From NCBI GenBank assembly GCA_013314795.1, contig JABUEZ010000136.1, forward strand, positions 1-6,046: 6,046 nucleotides of DNA, in the 5' to 3' direction. Each line of letters opens with the position of its first letter. Positions within the stretch are counted from its first letter, which is position 1. Shown here piece after piece: positions 1-5,817 of the stretch. Position numbers and translations under genes: made by a program. The stretch is from Candidatus Profundicultor aquiphilus. Lineage in GTDB: Bacteria > Atribacterota > Atribacteria > Atribacterales > Caldatribacteriaceae. Under the pieces are notes generated by a model. That model saw nothing but the letters and a program-made list of their open reading frames with translations, was not told where the DNA came from and searched no databases.

Positions 1-127
1 TTCCGGTTTCTTCATTCCAATCCACGATCACCACTTTGGCTCCTTCACCAGCACATCCCTTGGAAAAGGCTTCACCCAATCCCTGTCCACCACCGGTGAT
101 AATCACCACTTTGTCTTTGAGACGCAT
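1..127 (-). CDS. Short-chain dehydrogenase/reductase (SDR), N-terminal part, cut by window edge
   Basis: The 42 visible codons begin with ATG and encode the first beta-alpha-beta unit of an SDR Rossmann fold. The protein starts MRLKDKVVIITGGGQGLGEA; the TGGGQGLG stretch (about residues 11-18) is the SDR glycine-rich cofactor motif (TGxxxGxG). The second strand ends VVIVDWN, and an acidic residue at that point usually means NAD(H) rather than NADP(H); this is family knowledge, not proof. The catalytic Ser-Tyr-Lys lies beyond the window. An AAGGAGG ribosome site sits six bases before the ATG. The gene follows the second permease by 41 bases with no terminator between, so it is probably the last visible gene of the transport operon. 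Inference: it oxidises or reduces the imported sugar or polyol, or its product. The SDR class is near certain; the substrate is unknown. Confidence 0.93.
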   Translation of the reverse strand, partial: MRLKDKVVIITGGGQGLGEAFSKGCAGEGAKVVIVDWNEETG

Positions 128-133
128 GGTATT

Positions 134-140
134 CCTCCTT
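134..140 (-). promoter_or_regulatory. Ribosome binding site for the SDR gene
   Basis: AAGGAGG on the minus strand, six bases before the ATG at 127. It fixes the SDR start and shows the gene is translated independently of the permease before it. Confidence 0.8.
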
Positions 141-168
141 TCGTTTTCGCCAAATCCCGTAACTGGCA

Positions 169-1125
169 TCACTTGACAATCTTGAGCGACCCTCGGTCCG
201 TAGTCAACACACTCATTCCTATAGCAATGAGTGCAAAAACCACAAGCTGGACATCATGCCCAAGCGCAAGCATGGACATTCCAGCCTGAGTCCAGGTAAT
301 CAAAATAACACCAAGCAAGGTCCGGTGAGGACCACCCCATCCACCCGAAAGGGCGGTCCCACCGGCCACAATACTGGCAAAAAGTGGTACACTCATGTCC
401 GCACCGATTTCGATCGAACCACCCCCAAATTGAGCCATATAGAGAATCCCCGCCAGACCAGCCAGAAGACCACTCATCATAAAAACGTAAATTCTGGTTT
501 TGACAACATCAATCCCACAGAGAGATGCCGCCACAGGGTTACCACCGATGGCAAAAATACGTCTTCCAAAGGGTGTACAGAAAGCAATGAAAATACAAAC
601 CGCCCATACCGCCATAGCCCAGTAAAAGATGGATGGTAAGCCAGCCAAAAAGGTCACTGAAAGCGAACGGAAAGCAGGGTTATCGATCACGTGCAGGAAT
701 CCTCGCGAAAGGTAAAGAGCCATTCCCTCCACCACAACGGACATGCCGAGAGTAGCCAGAAAAGAAGGTACTTTAAAGCGGGCGAAAAGTAACCCATTGA
801 TAAAACCCAGACCTCCACACACCAGAAGCGCTAGAGGAATTACCCAGAGACCTACTGCATCCATATAAAGAGCGCAGAGTAAAGCAGCCATTTTCAGCAA
901 GCTCACTACCGAAAAGTCAAAAGAACCCATAACGATAACCATGGTCAACCCACATGCAGCAATCAAGAAGTACGACATGGCATAGACCAGAGTAACTCTA
1001 CCCGCAGGGCTCAGGAAAAACGGGTTCGTTGCCTGAAAAATGATGATGATGATCACCGCTGCAACCAGAGAAGTAATCGTGCTGAGATTGCCCCTGACCA
1101 GTTTTCGAAGATCGAGCGCTGCCAT
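169..1125 (-). CDS. Sugar ABC transporter permease (RbsC-like, BPD_transp_2 family), second of two
   Basis: Inner-membrane channel subunit of a ribose/xylose-type importer. The 318-residue protein is highly hydrophobic, with roughly eight to ten membrane segments, and has the family landmarks in order: a first helix (about 19-32), GSFDFSV (67-73, matching GGIDLSVG of RbsC), VPSFLATLG (119-127), the ATPase-contacting loop FAIGGNPVAASLCGI (191-205), and GGTALSGGWGGPHRTLLG (255-272). Start choice: a GTG at 1131 is also open, but AGAGG lies one base before it and seven bases before the ATG at 1125, so 1125 is preferred. The gene follows the other permease by 19 bases. The two are clearly related but distinct and probably form a heterodimer bound to the double ATPase. 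Family assignment is secure; substrate is not known. Confidence 0.95.
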   Translation of the reverse strand: MAALDLRKLVRGNLSTITSLVAAVIIIIIFQATNPFFLSPAGRVTLVYAMSYFLIAACGLTMVIVMGSFDFSVVSLLKMAALLCALYMDAVGLWVIPLALLVCGGLGFINGLLFARFKVPSFLATLGMSVVVEGMALYLSRGFLHVIDNPAFRSLSVTFLAGLPSIFYWAMAVWAVCIFIAFCTPFGRRIFAIGGNPVAASLCGIDVVKTRIYVFMMSGLLAGLAGILYMAQFGGGSIEIGADMSVPLFASIVAGGTALSGGWGGPHRTLLGVILITWTQAGMSMLALGHDVQLVVFALIAIGMSVLTTDRGSLKIVK

Positions 1126-1132
1126 TCTCACA

Positions 1133-1137
1133 CCTCT
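1133..1137 (-). promoter_or_regulatory. Ribosome binding site deciding the second permease start
   Basis: AGAGG on the minus strand, seven bases before the ATG at 1125 but only one base before the alternative GTG at 1131. The spacing favours the ATG. Confidence 0.6.
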
Positions 1138-1144
1138 TTCCCTT

Positions 1145-2116
1145 CTACGTAATGGAGACTCCCTTCAATCCTCTGGAGGATGCAACGATCGCCAGCACCA
1201 GCAAAAGACCCACCACAAGTTGCAGGATTTCAGGAGGTAAAAGCGTGATAAATAAACCCCGATACAGCGTTACAAAAGCTAAGGTTCCCAAAACGGTCCG
1301 ATCCGGACCACCACTGCCTCCGGAAAGGAGTGTTCCCCCAAAAACAATCGCCACCAGGGGTAAGGTCATGTTATTCAGGTTCAGTGCTATTGGTACCGAA
1401 CCTCCCAAGTGTTTAAACTGAACGATGGAACCAAATCCGGTGAGTAGACCGCTGATTGTAAAGGTCAAGATTTTGTATTTTTCCACATTAATACCAGCCA
1501 ACCGGGCTCCTTCTTCGTTGGAGCCAATTGCATAGAGATATGCCCCAAGTTTGGTATTCTTCATAAGGAATATGGCAACAATGATAAGCGGAATCGACCA
1601 GAACAGCGTCGTGGGAACATACGGAATGAGTCTCGCTGCAAGAAAGTCATATCCGCGCACAATACGAGGGTATCCCCCGGATAAAATCGCCGTCAAACCC
1701 GAATAGGCTACCAGTAAACTCAGAGTCAAAATAAAAGAGGGCATTTTCACTTTGACCTGAATCACCCCGATGAGAAAGCCCGTTGCCAATCCCAGCAAAG
1801 GATATACGAGAATCGCCGGCGCGCCGACAACCGGTATGAGACGCCACACCAGAATCCCTCCCAGCATCCAGATTCCTACATAAGAGAGATCCATCGAACC
1901 AATGGTTGCCACCATCGACGGCCCGAGCGCAAAAACGATGATGGTTACAAACTGGCCCAGAATCGAGGAAAAATTGAGAGGCGTCAAAAATCTATCAGGA
2001 AAAATGGCGGAGAAGACAATCACCAGTACAATGAGCATGAGTATGGTTGGATCAATCTTGCGAATTTTTGCCCCTATTGATCCCTTCGGTAGACTCCGAT
2101 CGGAAGCATTCCTCAT
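1145..2116 (-). CDS. Sugar ABC transporter permease (RbsC-like, BPD_transp_2 family), first of two
   Basis: Inner-membrane channel subunit, 323 residues, close to the usual length for RbsC/XylH-type permeases. A basic cytoplasmic N-terminus (residues 1-20) precedes a helix at about 23-40. Family landmarks follow: GSMDLSY (73-79), MPSFILTLS (125-133), LYAIGSNEEGARLAGI (194-209), which is the loop that docks on the ATPase, and GGTLLSGGSGGPDRTVLG (260-277). Its ATG overlaps the ATPase stop as ATGA, and a strong AAGGAGG site lies inside the last ATPase codons, so translation is probably coupled. It shares the unusual LSGGxGGPxRTxLG motif with the following permease, suggesting an old duplication within one lineage. 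Membrane role is certain; the transported ligand is not identifiable. Confidence 0.95.
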   Translation of the reverse strand: MRNASDRSLPKGSIGAKIRKIDPTILMLIVLVIVFSAIFPDRFLTPLNFSSILGQFVTIIVFALGPSMVATIGSMDLSYVGIWMLGGILVWRLIPVVGAPAILVYPLLGLATGFLIGVIQVKVKMPSFILTLSLLVAYSGLTAILSGGYPRIVRGYDFLAARLIPYVPTTLFWSIPLIIVAIFLMKNTKLGAYLYAIGSNEEGARLAGINVEKYKILTFTISGLLTGFGSIVQFKHLGGSVPIALNLNNMTLPLVAIVFGGTLLSGGSGGPDRTVLGTLAFVTLYRGLFITLLPPEILQLVVGLLLVLAIVASSRGLKGVSIT

Positions 2117-3645
2117 GTAGCTATTACCTCCTTGAACTCCTGAGAACTCAGCACTTTCTGTACCCTTCCACCTTTCAAAAAGATAATCTTATCGCATAGC
2201 ATTGAATATTCTTTGGGATCATCGCTCACCAGAATGATGGCGATTTTCCTTTCTTTCATCTCTAAAAGCGCTTCATAAATATCTCTTCGGGCACCAACGT
2301 CTATTCCTATGGTCGGGTCCTCCAGCAAAAGAATTTCCGGGTTCCGCTCAAACCATTTTCCTACAGAAATCTTCTGCTTATTTCCTCCGCTTAAAGACTG
2401 ACACTCAGCCTCAATACTGGGAGTCCGAATTTTAAATTTCTGAACAATCTTCCCGGCCATCTGCTTTTCCATCCGGAAATCAATAATTGGAAATCTCTTT
2501 CTCAAAATACTTTCCATGTTAACAATGGAGATATTTTTTCGCACCGGCCAGTTGAAAAACAGTTGCTTTTCCGTCTCACCACAAAAATATCCCACTCCCT
2601 TTGCCAGGCGAGTATGGGGAATTTCTTTACTTGAAGCCTCTTTACCCTTAATAAAAAGGGTCCCCTGGTGAAAATCGAGAATACCAGCAATAGACTTAAT
2701 GATTTCACTTTTGCCCGAACCGGTGGGTCCAAAAAAGCCAATACATTCTCCGCGATGTAACTCAAAAGAGATATCGTAATAACTCCCTTTTCTGGTCAGA
2801 TTCTGAGCCACCAGGACAACTTCTTCTCTGTTTACATCAGCAGTTTCAGAAATCCTGGTCTCAGGTATAAATTCTCTTCCCACAATGGCTTTAAACAAAT
2901 CTTCTTCCGTAACCTTTTCTTCTGAGAGGTTATAATGAGAAACCAACTTTCCGTCTCGCAACACATATACTCTGTCGGTGAACTCCAGCACTTCATGCAT
3001 GATGTGAGAAACCAGAATGAACGAAGTGGTGGCTTTCATCTTTTTAATATAATTAAACAACTCCTGTCGTTCCTCGATGTTGAGCGGTGCAGTGGGCTCA
3101 TCCAGAATAACCACCGAAGCCGTATCATCACCTCCGTGTTCCAGCCGCAAACTGAGGATGGCTCTGGCAATTTCTACCATCTTCTGGGTGGAAGGTGGCA
3201 AATTATACATAAAATCCTCAACACTACAGGCAATATGAAATTCCCTTAACAACCTTTCAGCATAGGTCTTCATTTCATCCCGCTTTAATCGAGCCAAACT
3301 CATTGCATATCGATCTTCATGACCAAGAAAAAGGTACTGGTAAACCCTTAAGGCGGGGATAACACCCTTTTCCTGGTAAACAATCGCCACACCCCTCTGA
3401 GCAGCCTCTCGCGGGTGTTTGGGGAAAGACATCTTTTGACCAGCGTAATACCATTCTCCACCATCGGGAGGGAAAACGCCCGCCATGATTTTCATGAGGG
3501 TGGTCTTACCCGCTCCGTTTTCTCCTACCACTCCCACCACTTCATTCGGATAAATCGCTATACTCACATCGTTGAGCGCCCGGACAACTCCACCAAATGT
3601 CTTGGTAATGCCTTTTAACTCAATAACAGGAGTCGCAGTATTCAT
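2113..3645 (-). CDS. Two-domain sugar ABC transporter ATP-binding protein (RbsA/XylG/MglA type)
   Basis: Cytoplasmic ATPase of about 510 residues, the normal length for the fused two-domain ATPases of CUT2 importers. Counting from the ATG, domain 1 has Walker A GENGAGKT (41-48), Q-loop Gln91, a degenerate signature LPPSTQ (149-154) where relatives have LSxxxQQ, Walker B VVILDE (178-183) and switch His214. Domain 2 has GPTGSGKS (306-313), a full Walker A with lysine, whereas relatives normally carry arginine there. It also has a good signature LSGGN (418-422) and a Walker B ending LLLED (439-443), where the usual Asp-Glu order is reversed. About ten extra residues (LRLEHGGDDT) precede Walker B 1. 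A GTG at 3648 directly precedes the ATG and is an equally possible start; the ribosome site is weak (GGATGG or GGTGG upstream). It lies between the binding-protein and permease genes and ends in an ATGA overlap. Confidence 0.95.
   Translation of the reverse strand: MNTATPVIELKGITKTFGGVVRALNDVSIAIYPNEVVGVVGENGAGKTTLMKIMAGVFPPDGGEWYYAGQKMSFPKHPREAAQRGVAIVYQEKGVIPALRVYQYLFLGHEDRYAMSLARLKRDEMKTYAERLLREFHIACSVEDFMYNLPPSTQKMVEIARAILSLRLEHGGDDTASVVILDEPTAPLNIEERQELFNYIKKMKATTSFILVSHIMHEVLEFTDRVYVLRDGKLVSHYNLSEEKVTEEDLFKAIVGREFIPETRISETADVNREEVVLVAQNLTRKGSYYDISFELHRGECIGFFGPTGSGKSEIIKSIAGILDFHQGTLFIKGKEASSKEIPHTRLAKGVGYFCGETEKQLFFNWPVRKNISIVNMESILRKRFPIIDFRMEKQMAGKIVQKFKIRTPSIEAECQSLSGGNKQKISVGKWFERNPEILLLEDPTIGIDVGARRDIYEALLEMKERKIAIILVSDDPKEYSMLCDKIIFLKGGRVQKVLSSQEFKEVIAT
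2127..2133 (-). promoter_or_regulatory. Ribosome binding site for the first permease, inside the ATPase gene
   Basis: AAGGAGG on the minus strand, ten bases before the ATG at 2116. It is embedded in ATPase codons for Lys-Glu-Val near the C-terminus, so the two reading frames share this stretch. Confidence 0.75.
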
Positions 3646-3693
3646 CACGCCACCAGTCCATCCTTCCTGAAGGAATCATTAGACTATATCAAA

Positions 3694-3721
3694 GGGGGAT
3701 GGTTCCAAAAAACCATCCCCC
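3694..3721 (-). terminator. Intercistronic stem-loop between the binding-protein and ATPase genes
   Basis: Perfect 11-bp inverted repeat (GGGGGATGGTT / AACCATCCCCC) around a six-base loop, starting 18 bases after the binding-protein stop. In minus-strand RNA the stem is followed by only three U residues (UUUGAUAUAG), so full termination is unlikely. In similar operons such hairpins stop some transcripts or block 3' exonucleases. That gives more mRNA for the binding protein than for the membrane parts, and this role is inferred here. The following ATPase has only a weak ribosome site, which would push expression the same way. Confidence 0.75.
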
Positions 3722-3739
3722 AAGATTACAACGCTTTTC

Positions 3740-5149
3740 CTATTCCCAGATCGGCTCAATCTTCAACTCAGGCGGGAATTTCTTGGCGTACTCTTCAGCC
3801 TGTTCCCAGGTATCGGCCCAACTGAAATCCAGGAAGTATTCCAGAGCAGCAGCGACATGTTTTCTTACTGCTTCCAGGCTTCCAAATTTTTCGATCTTGG
3901 CAGGGAAGTAATAGTTGTGTCGGCCGAGTTCAGTTCCTGCTCCGGCATGACGGTCATACTGAAGCCCCAATTCCTTACACTTGGACAGGGACATTAGTCT
4001 GAAATCGTACGGATATTCCGGTTTCTTATCCTTCATCTTCTTCAAAATCTTCTCCAGGTTTTCCTGCAGAGGCCCTAAGTGGAAATTCCGATGATTCATG
4101 ATCCCGGCCGCTTCAGCTAACTTGTCCACTTCACCAGGTCGACCATACACACTCAATTCCGGAGCCTGAATCATTTCATCCGGCAGCGGGTACCACTCAC
4201 CTACACACATGTCATAGAGCATCGGAACCAGCCTTCCACCATAGTAGGGGATATCGAACCCACAGGTGACCAGGAAGTTCCCCTTCAGGATTTCTTCAGC
4301 AGTGGTCATTTCCATATCTCGCGAAGCAGTGAAAGGCCCAATTTTCAAGCCCCGGTCTTCAAGAGCTCGCAATGCACCCGTAGTTACCGAGTCGTTACAG
4401 CCCCACAGACCTTCATAGTCCTGCCGGATAGCCAGCGCAGCTTCAGCCGCCTTTCTCCCGCCTTCGTAATTCCACTCCCCAAACTGATGGCCCAGCACCT
4501 GCATTTCCGGATACAGCTTCCAGGCCTGGAACACACCCAAGTTGATATAAGCGGTCGAAATCGTGGCGTTCATTTTGCTGGCCTGAATGTGCAGGAGTTT
4601 AGTCTTACCATTCTCTCTCATCTTCTGGAAGAGAAGCACCAACGGCAGGAAGGTTTGCTCATCCGATAAAGGAGTGTTGTCAACCACCCAGTATGGACCA
4701 AAATCACCTGGGAAGATATCTCCCGTAATTCCAAAATAAGTGGCCAGGAAAACCCTGTTCTCGTTACAGATTTTCGCCACTTCTGGCATAACCGACGCCG
4801 GTGGGCAGTTCAGGATGATAGCTTTGGCTCCAGCGGCGATTAAGCTCTGGACCTGCTGGATCCACTCAGCGTCTGATTGCGCTAACATCCCTTTAAATTT
4901 GAGACCAAGCTGTCCACAGGCCTGTTCAATGGCCTGATAGACCATCATGGCATATTCCTGCGAAAGATGGAAAGTAATGTGTCCAACAAGGAAACTTTCT
5001 CCCGGCTCTGCATTCTTATATTTCTGAGCCAACTCACGCCTTAAGGCTTCTTCATCGGTTGACTGCTGGGCGAAAGCCAGAACACTCACCATACCCAACA
5101 CCAAAACCAGACCCACTATAACCACAACTTTCCCAAAACGACTTCGCAC
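3740..5149 (-). CDS. Periplasmic sugar-binding protein (Peripla_BP_4-like) with long C-terminal extension
   Basis: Secreted ligand receptor of the importer. With the GTG start it has 469 residues. A signal peptide is clear: basic RSRFGK (2-7), hydrophobic core (about 8-24) and an A-F-A cleavage site before QQS (after residue 27), with no lipobox cysteine. The first lobe begins near 54 (VGHITF). LWGCNDSVTTGALRALED (248-265) is the typical second-lobe motif of ribose/galactose-type binding proteins. The usual fold should end near 330, leaving about 135 extra residues, rich in charged and aromatic residues, that I do not recognise. Start choice: AGGAGG (5161-5156) abuts the ATG at 5155 but is six bases before the GTG at 5149, so GTG is favoured; a GTG at 5224 would add a non-signal-like leader. 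As first gene after the promoter, it should be the best expressed. The class is firm; the ligand is unknown. Confidence 0.92.
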   Translation of the reverse strand: MRSRFGKVVVIVGLVLVLGMVSVLAFAQQSTDEEALRRELAQKYKNAEPGESFLVGHITFHLSQEYAMMVYQAIEQACGQLGLKFKGMLAQSDAEWIQQVQSLIAAGAKAIILNCPPASVMPEVAKICNENRVFLATYFGITGDIFPGDFGPYWVVDNTPLSDEQTFLPLVLLFQKMRENGKTKLLHIQASKMNATISTAYINLGVFQAWKLYPEMQVLGHQFGEWNYEGGRKAAEAALAIRQDYEGLWGCNDSVTTGALRALEDRGLKIGPFTASRDMEMTTAEEILKGNFLVTCGFDIPYYGGRLVPMLYDMCVGEWYPLPDEMIQAPELSVYGRPGEVDKLAEAAGIMNHRNFHLGPLQENLEKILKKMKDKKPEYPYDFRLMSLSKCKELGLQYDRHAGAGTELGRHNYYFPAKIEKFGSLEAVRKHVAAALEYFLDFSWADTWEQAEEYAKKFPPELKIEPIWE

Positions 5150-5155
5150 GGTCAT

Positions 5156-5162
5156 CCTCCTT
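5156..5162 (-). promoter_or_regulatory. Ribosome binding site deciding the binding-protein start
   Basis: AAGGAGG on the minus strand directly touches the ATG at 5155 (no spacing) but stands six bases before the GTG at 5149. Initiation at GTG is therefore the better reading; the two starts differ by two residues. Confidence 0.6.
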
Positions 5163-5238
5163 TCAGATTTTGTTCCATAAAATGCAACCCAACACCCGCC
5201 TGCGAGATACCTCAACCCGTACACTTCCCTTCCTCTGC

Positions 5239-5252
5239 GATCACCTCCTTTT
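5239..5252 (-). promoter_or_regulatory. Extended Shine-Dalgarno-like element in the leader, with no well-placed start
   Basis: AAAAGGAGGTGATC on the minus strand matches nearly the whole common bacterial 16S 3' end (GATCACCTCCTTT). The nearest plausible start is GTG at 5224, 14 bases further on, which has its own AGAGG seven bases before it. The true gene start is about 90 bases downstream. The element may be a ribosome standby site, the start region of a leader ORF, or chance. The match is seen; the role is unknown. Confidence 0.4.
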
Positions 5253-5305
5253 ATAAAATGAACCCTTTACTGTGCGTTCAGTTCCAGGTTGGGACAATAA
5301 ATCAC

Positions 5306-5329
5306 TTTTTTCAGAAGGTCTGATAAAAA
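5306..5329 (-). other. Small leader hairpin
   Basis: In minus-strand RNA, UUUUUAUCAGA / CCU / UCUGAAAAAA forms a 5-bp GC-containing stem extended by a U5/A5 helix with one bulged A. It lies in the untranslated leader about 70 bases after the predicted start point. It has no following U tract, so it is not a terminator. Function unknown. Confidence 0.3.
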
Positions 5330-5336
5330 TCGAGCT

Positions 5337-5354
5337 ATGTTCAAATTTGATCAT
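5337..5354. repeat. 18-bp imperfect palindrome in the leader
   Basis: ATGTTCAAATTTGATCAT has a perfect 10-bp core (TCAAATTTGA) and matching outer ATG/CAT, with one mismatched pair. It lies 12 bases downstream (in transcription) of the tandem operator but has a different sequence. It could be a second regulator's site; the region is very AT-rich, so chance is possible. Confidence 0.3.
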
Positions 5355-5366
5355 ATTTTAACAATA

Positions 5367-5385
5367 TTTACCACTTTTTGGTAAA
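5367..5385. promoter_or_regulatory. Operator copy 1 (TTTACCA-N5-TGGTAAA)
   Basis: Perfect inverted repeat with 7-bp arms and a 5-bp spacer, located about +14 to +32 from the predicted start point. It resembles copy 2, 21 bp away, at 14 of 19 positions. The position after the promoter suggests repressor binding. The motif does not have the central CG typical of LacI-family sites, so I do not name the regulator family. Confidence 0.65.
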
Positions 5386-5387
5386 AA

Positions 5388-5406
5388 TTTATCACTACAT
5401 GGTAGA
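5388..5406. promoter_or_regulatory. Operator copy 2 (TTTATCA-N5-TGGTAGA)
   Basis: Second, imperfect copy of the same motif, with five of seven arm pairs complementary. It covers the predicted start point and touches the last base of the -10 box. The 21-bp repeat distance is two helical turns, so both sites face the same side of the DNA, which would suit cooperative binding. Confidence 0.6.
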
Positions 5407-5434
5407 GAATAAAACTTAGAGACGTTTTTGTCAA
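5399..5434 (-). promoter_or_regulatory. Sigma-70-type promoter of the transport operon
   Basis: On the minus strand, a perfect -35 TTGACA (5434-5429), a 17-bp spacer and a -10 TATTCT (5411-5406, four of six consensus bases). Transcription should start near 5399, giving a leader of about 250 bases before the binding-protein start. The downstream inverted repeats overlap the start region. Confidence 0.75.
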
Positions 5435-5736
5435 GATTGCTGAAGGTTTTAATCGACCAAAAAATATTGTATATCCATTCCAAAAATCGCCATAAGCATG
5501 GTCAAAAACTCAAAACGAAGAATCCAGAAAAGGTAAGTGATACTGATCAAGGGATTCACCCGAATGTCCCATTAGACCGGTTTCAATTAAGTCTCTCGCG
5601 TTTTCACGCAACAGGAGCCAGAACATTCAAGTCAAAATATGGTAAGGAGCAAACACCTCTTAAAATAATACGGAGAGGGCATGCCATAAAAATTTCAAAA
5701 ACACACATCGTTGTATTGAGTTCCTAAAAGTGATTC
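5435..5736. other. Non-coding, AT-rich intergenic stretch
   Basis: I see no convincing gene on either strand. A 99-codon plus-strand frame starts with TTG inside the promoter, has no ribosome site and resembles nothing I know. A 38-codon minus-strand frame (about 5626-5510) also lacks a ribosome site. The only structure of note is the small hairpin at 5593-5614. Confidence 0.55.
5593..5614 (-). other. Hairpin with GAAA tetraloop
   Basis: In minus-strand RNA, CUGUUGCGU and ACGCGAGAG pair around a GAAA loop: eight pairs, including one G-U, plus one G-G mismatch. The G-U becomes a C-A mismatch in plus-strand RNA, so the structure favours minus-strand transcription. No U tract follows. GNRA loops are common in structured RNAs, but a single short hairpin is weak evidence. 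Confidence 0.3.
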
Positions 5737-5788
5737 CAACCGGATGAAGACGAAACATACCGCTTTTCTGTATATCTTCACCCGGTTG
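5737..5788 (-). terminator. Long stem-loop after the ABM gene, possible terminator or 3' stabiliser
   Basis: Two 14-base arms (5737-5750 and 5775-5788) pair along their whole length in minus-strand RNA, with one G-U pair, around a 24-base loop. The stem begins 29 bases after the ABM stop codon. The following bases (GAATCACTTTTAGG) hold only four U residues some distance away, so this is not a canonical intrinsic terminator. Separating or stabilising the upstream transcript is a reasonable inference. Confidence 0.5.
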
Positions 5789-5817
5789 ACAATTGACACC
5801 ATTAATTTAAATTTTGT

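Noticed and set aside
256..639. 127-codon plus-strand open frame
   Set aside because: It lies antisense to the second permease and its low-complexity Thr/His/Lys composition is a by-product of the membrane-protein codons opposite.
5159..5224. Binding-protein start at GTG 5224
   Set aside because: It would place about 23 non-hydrophobic residues before an otherwise complete signal peptide, while a better ribosome site directly serves the start at 5149.
5231..5252. Plus-strand GATCACCTCCTTTT as the 3' end of a 16S rRNA gene
   Set aside because: The bases before it do not match the conserved 16S terminal helix; the match is explained by a long Shine-Dalgarno sequence on the minus strand.
5510..5626. 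38-codon minus-strand frame containing GLMGHSGESLDQYHLP, reminiscent of the tyrosine-recombinase GHS...Y end
   Set aside because: The His-to-Tyr spacing is one residue short of the usual pattern, there is no ribosome site, and no other recombinase motif occurs upstream; a stop codon directly precedes the ATG.
5428..5727. 99-codon plus-strand open frame
   Set aside because: It starts with TTG inside the -35 region of the operon promoter, has no ribosome site, is rich in Lys/His/Ser without a fold-like pattern, and resembles no family I know.
5786..5814. Plus-strand TTGACA boxes as a promoter
   Set aside because: Neither TTGACA has a reasonable -10 at 16-18 bp spacing, and the direction would read antisense into the ABM gene.
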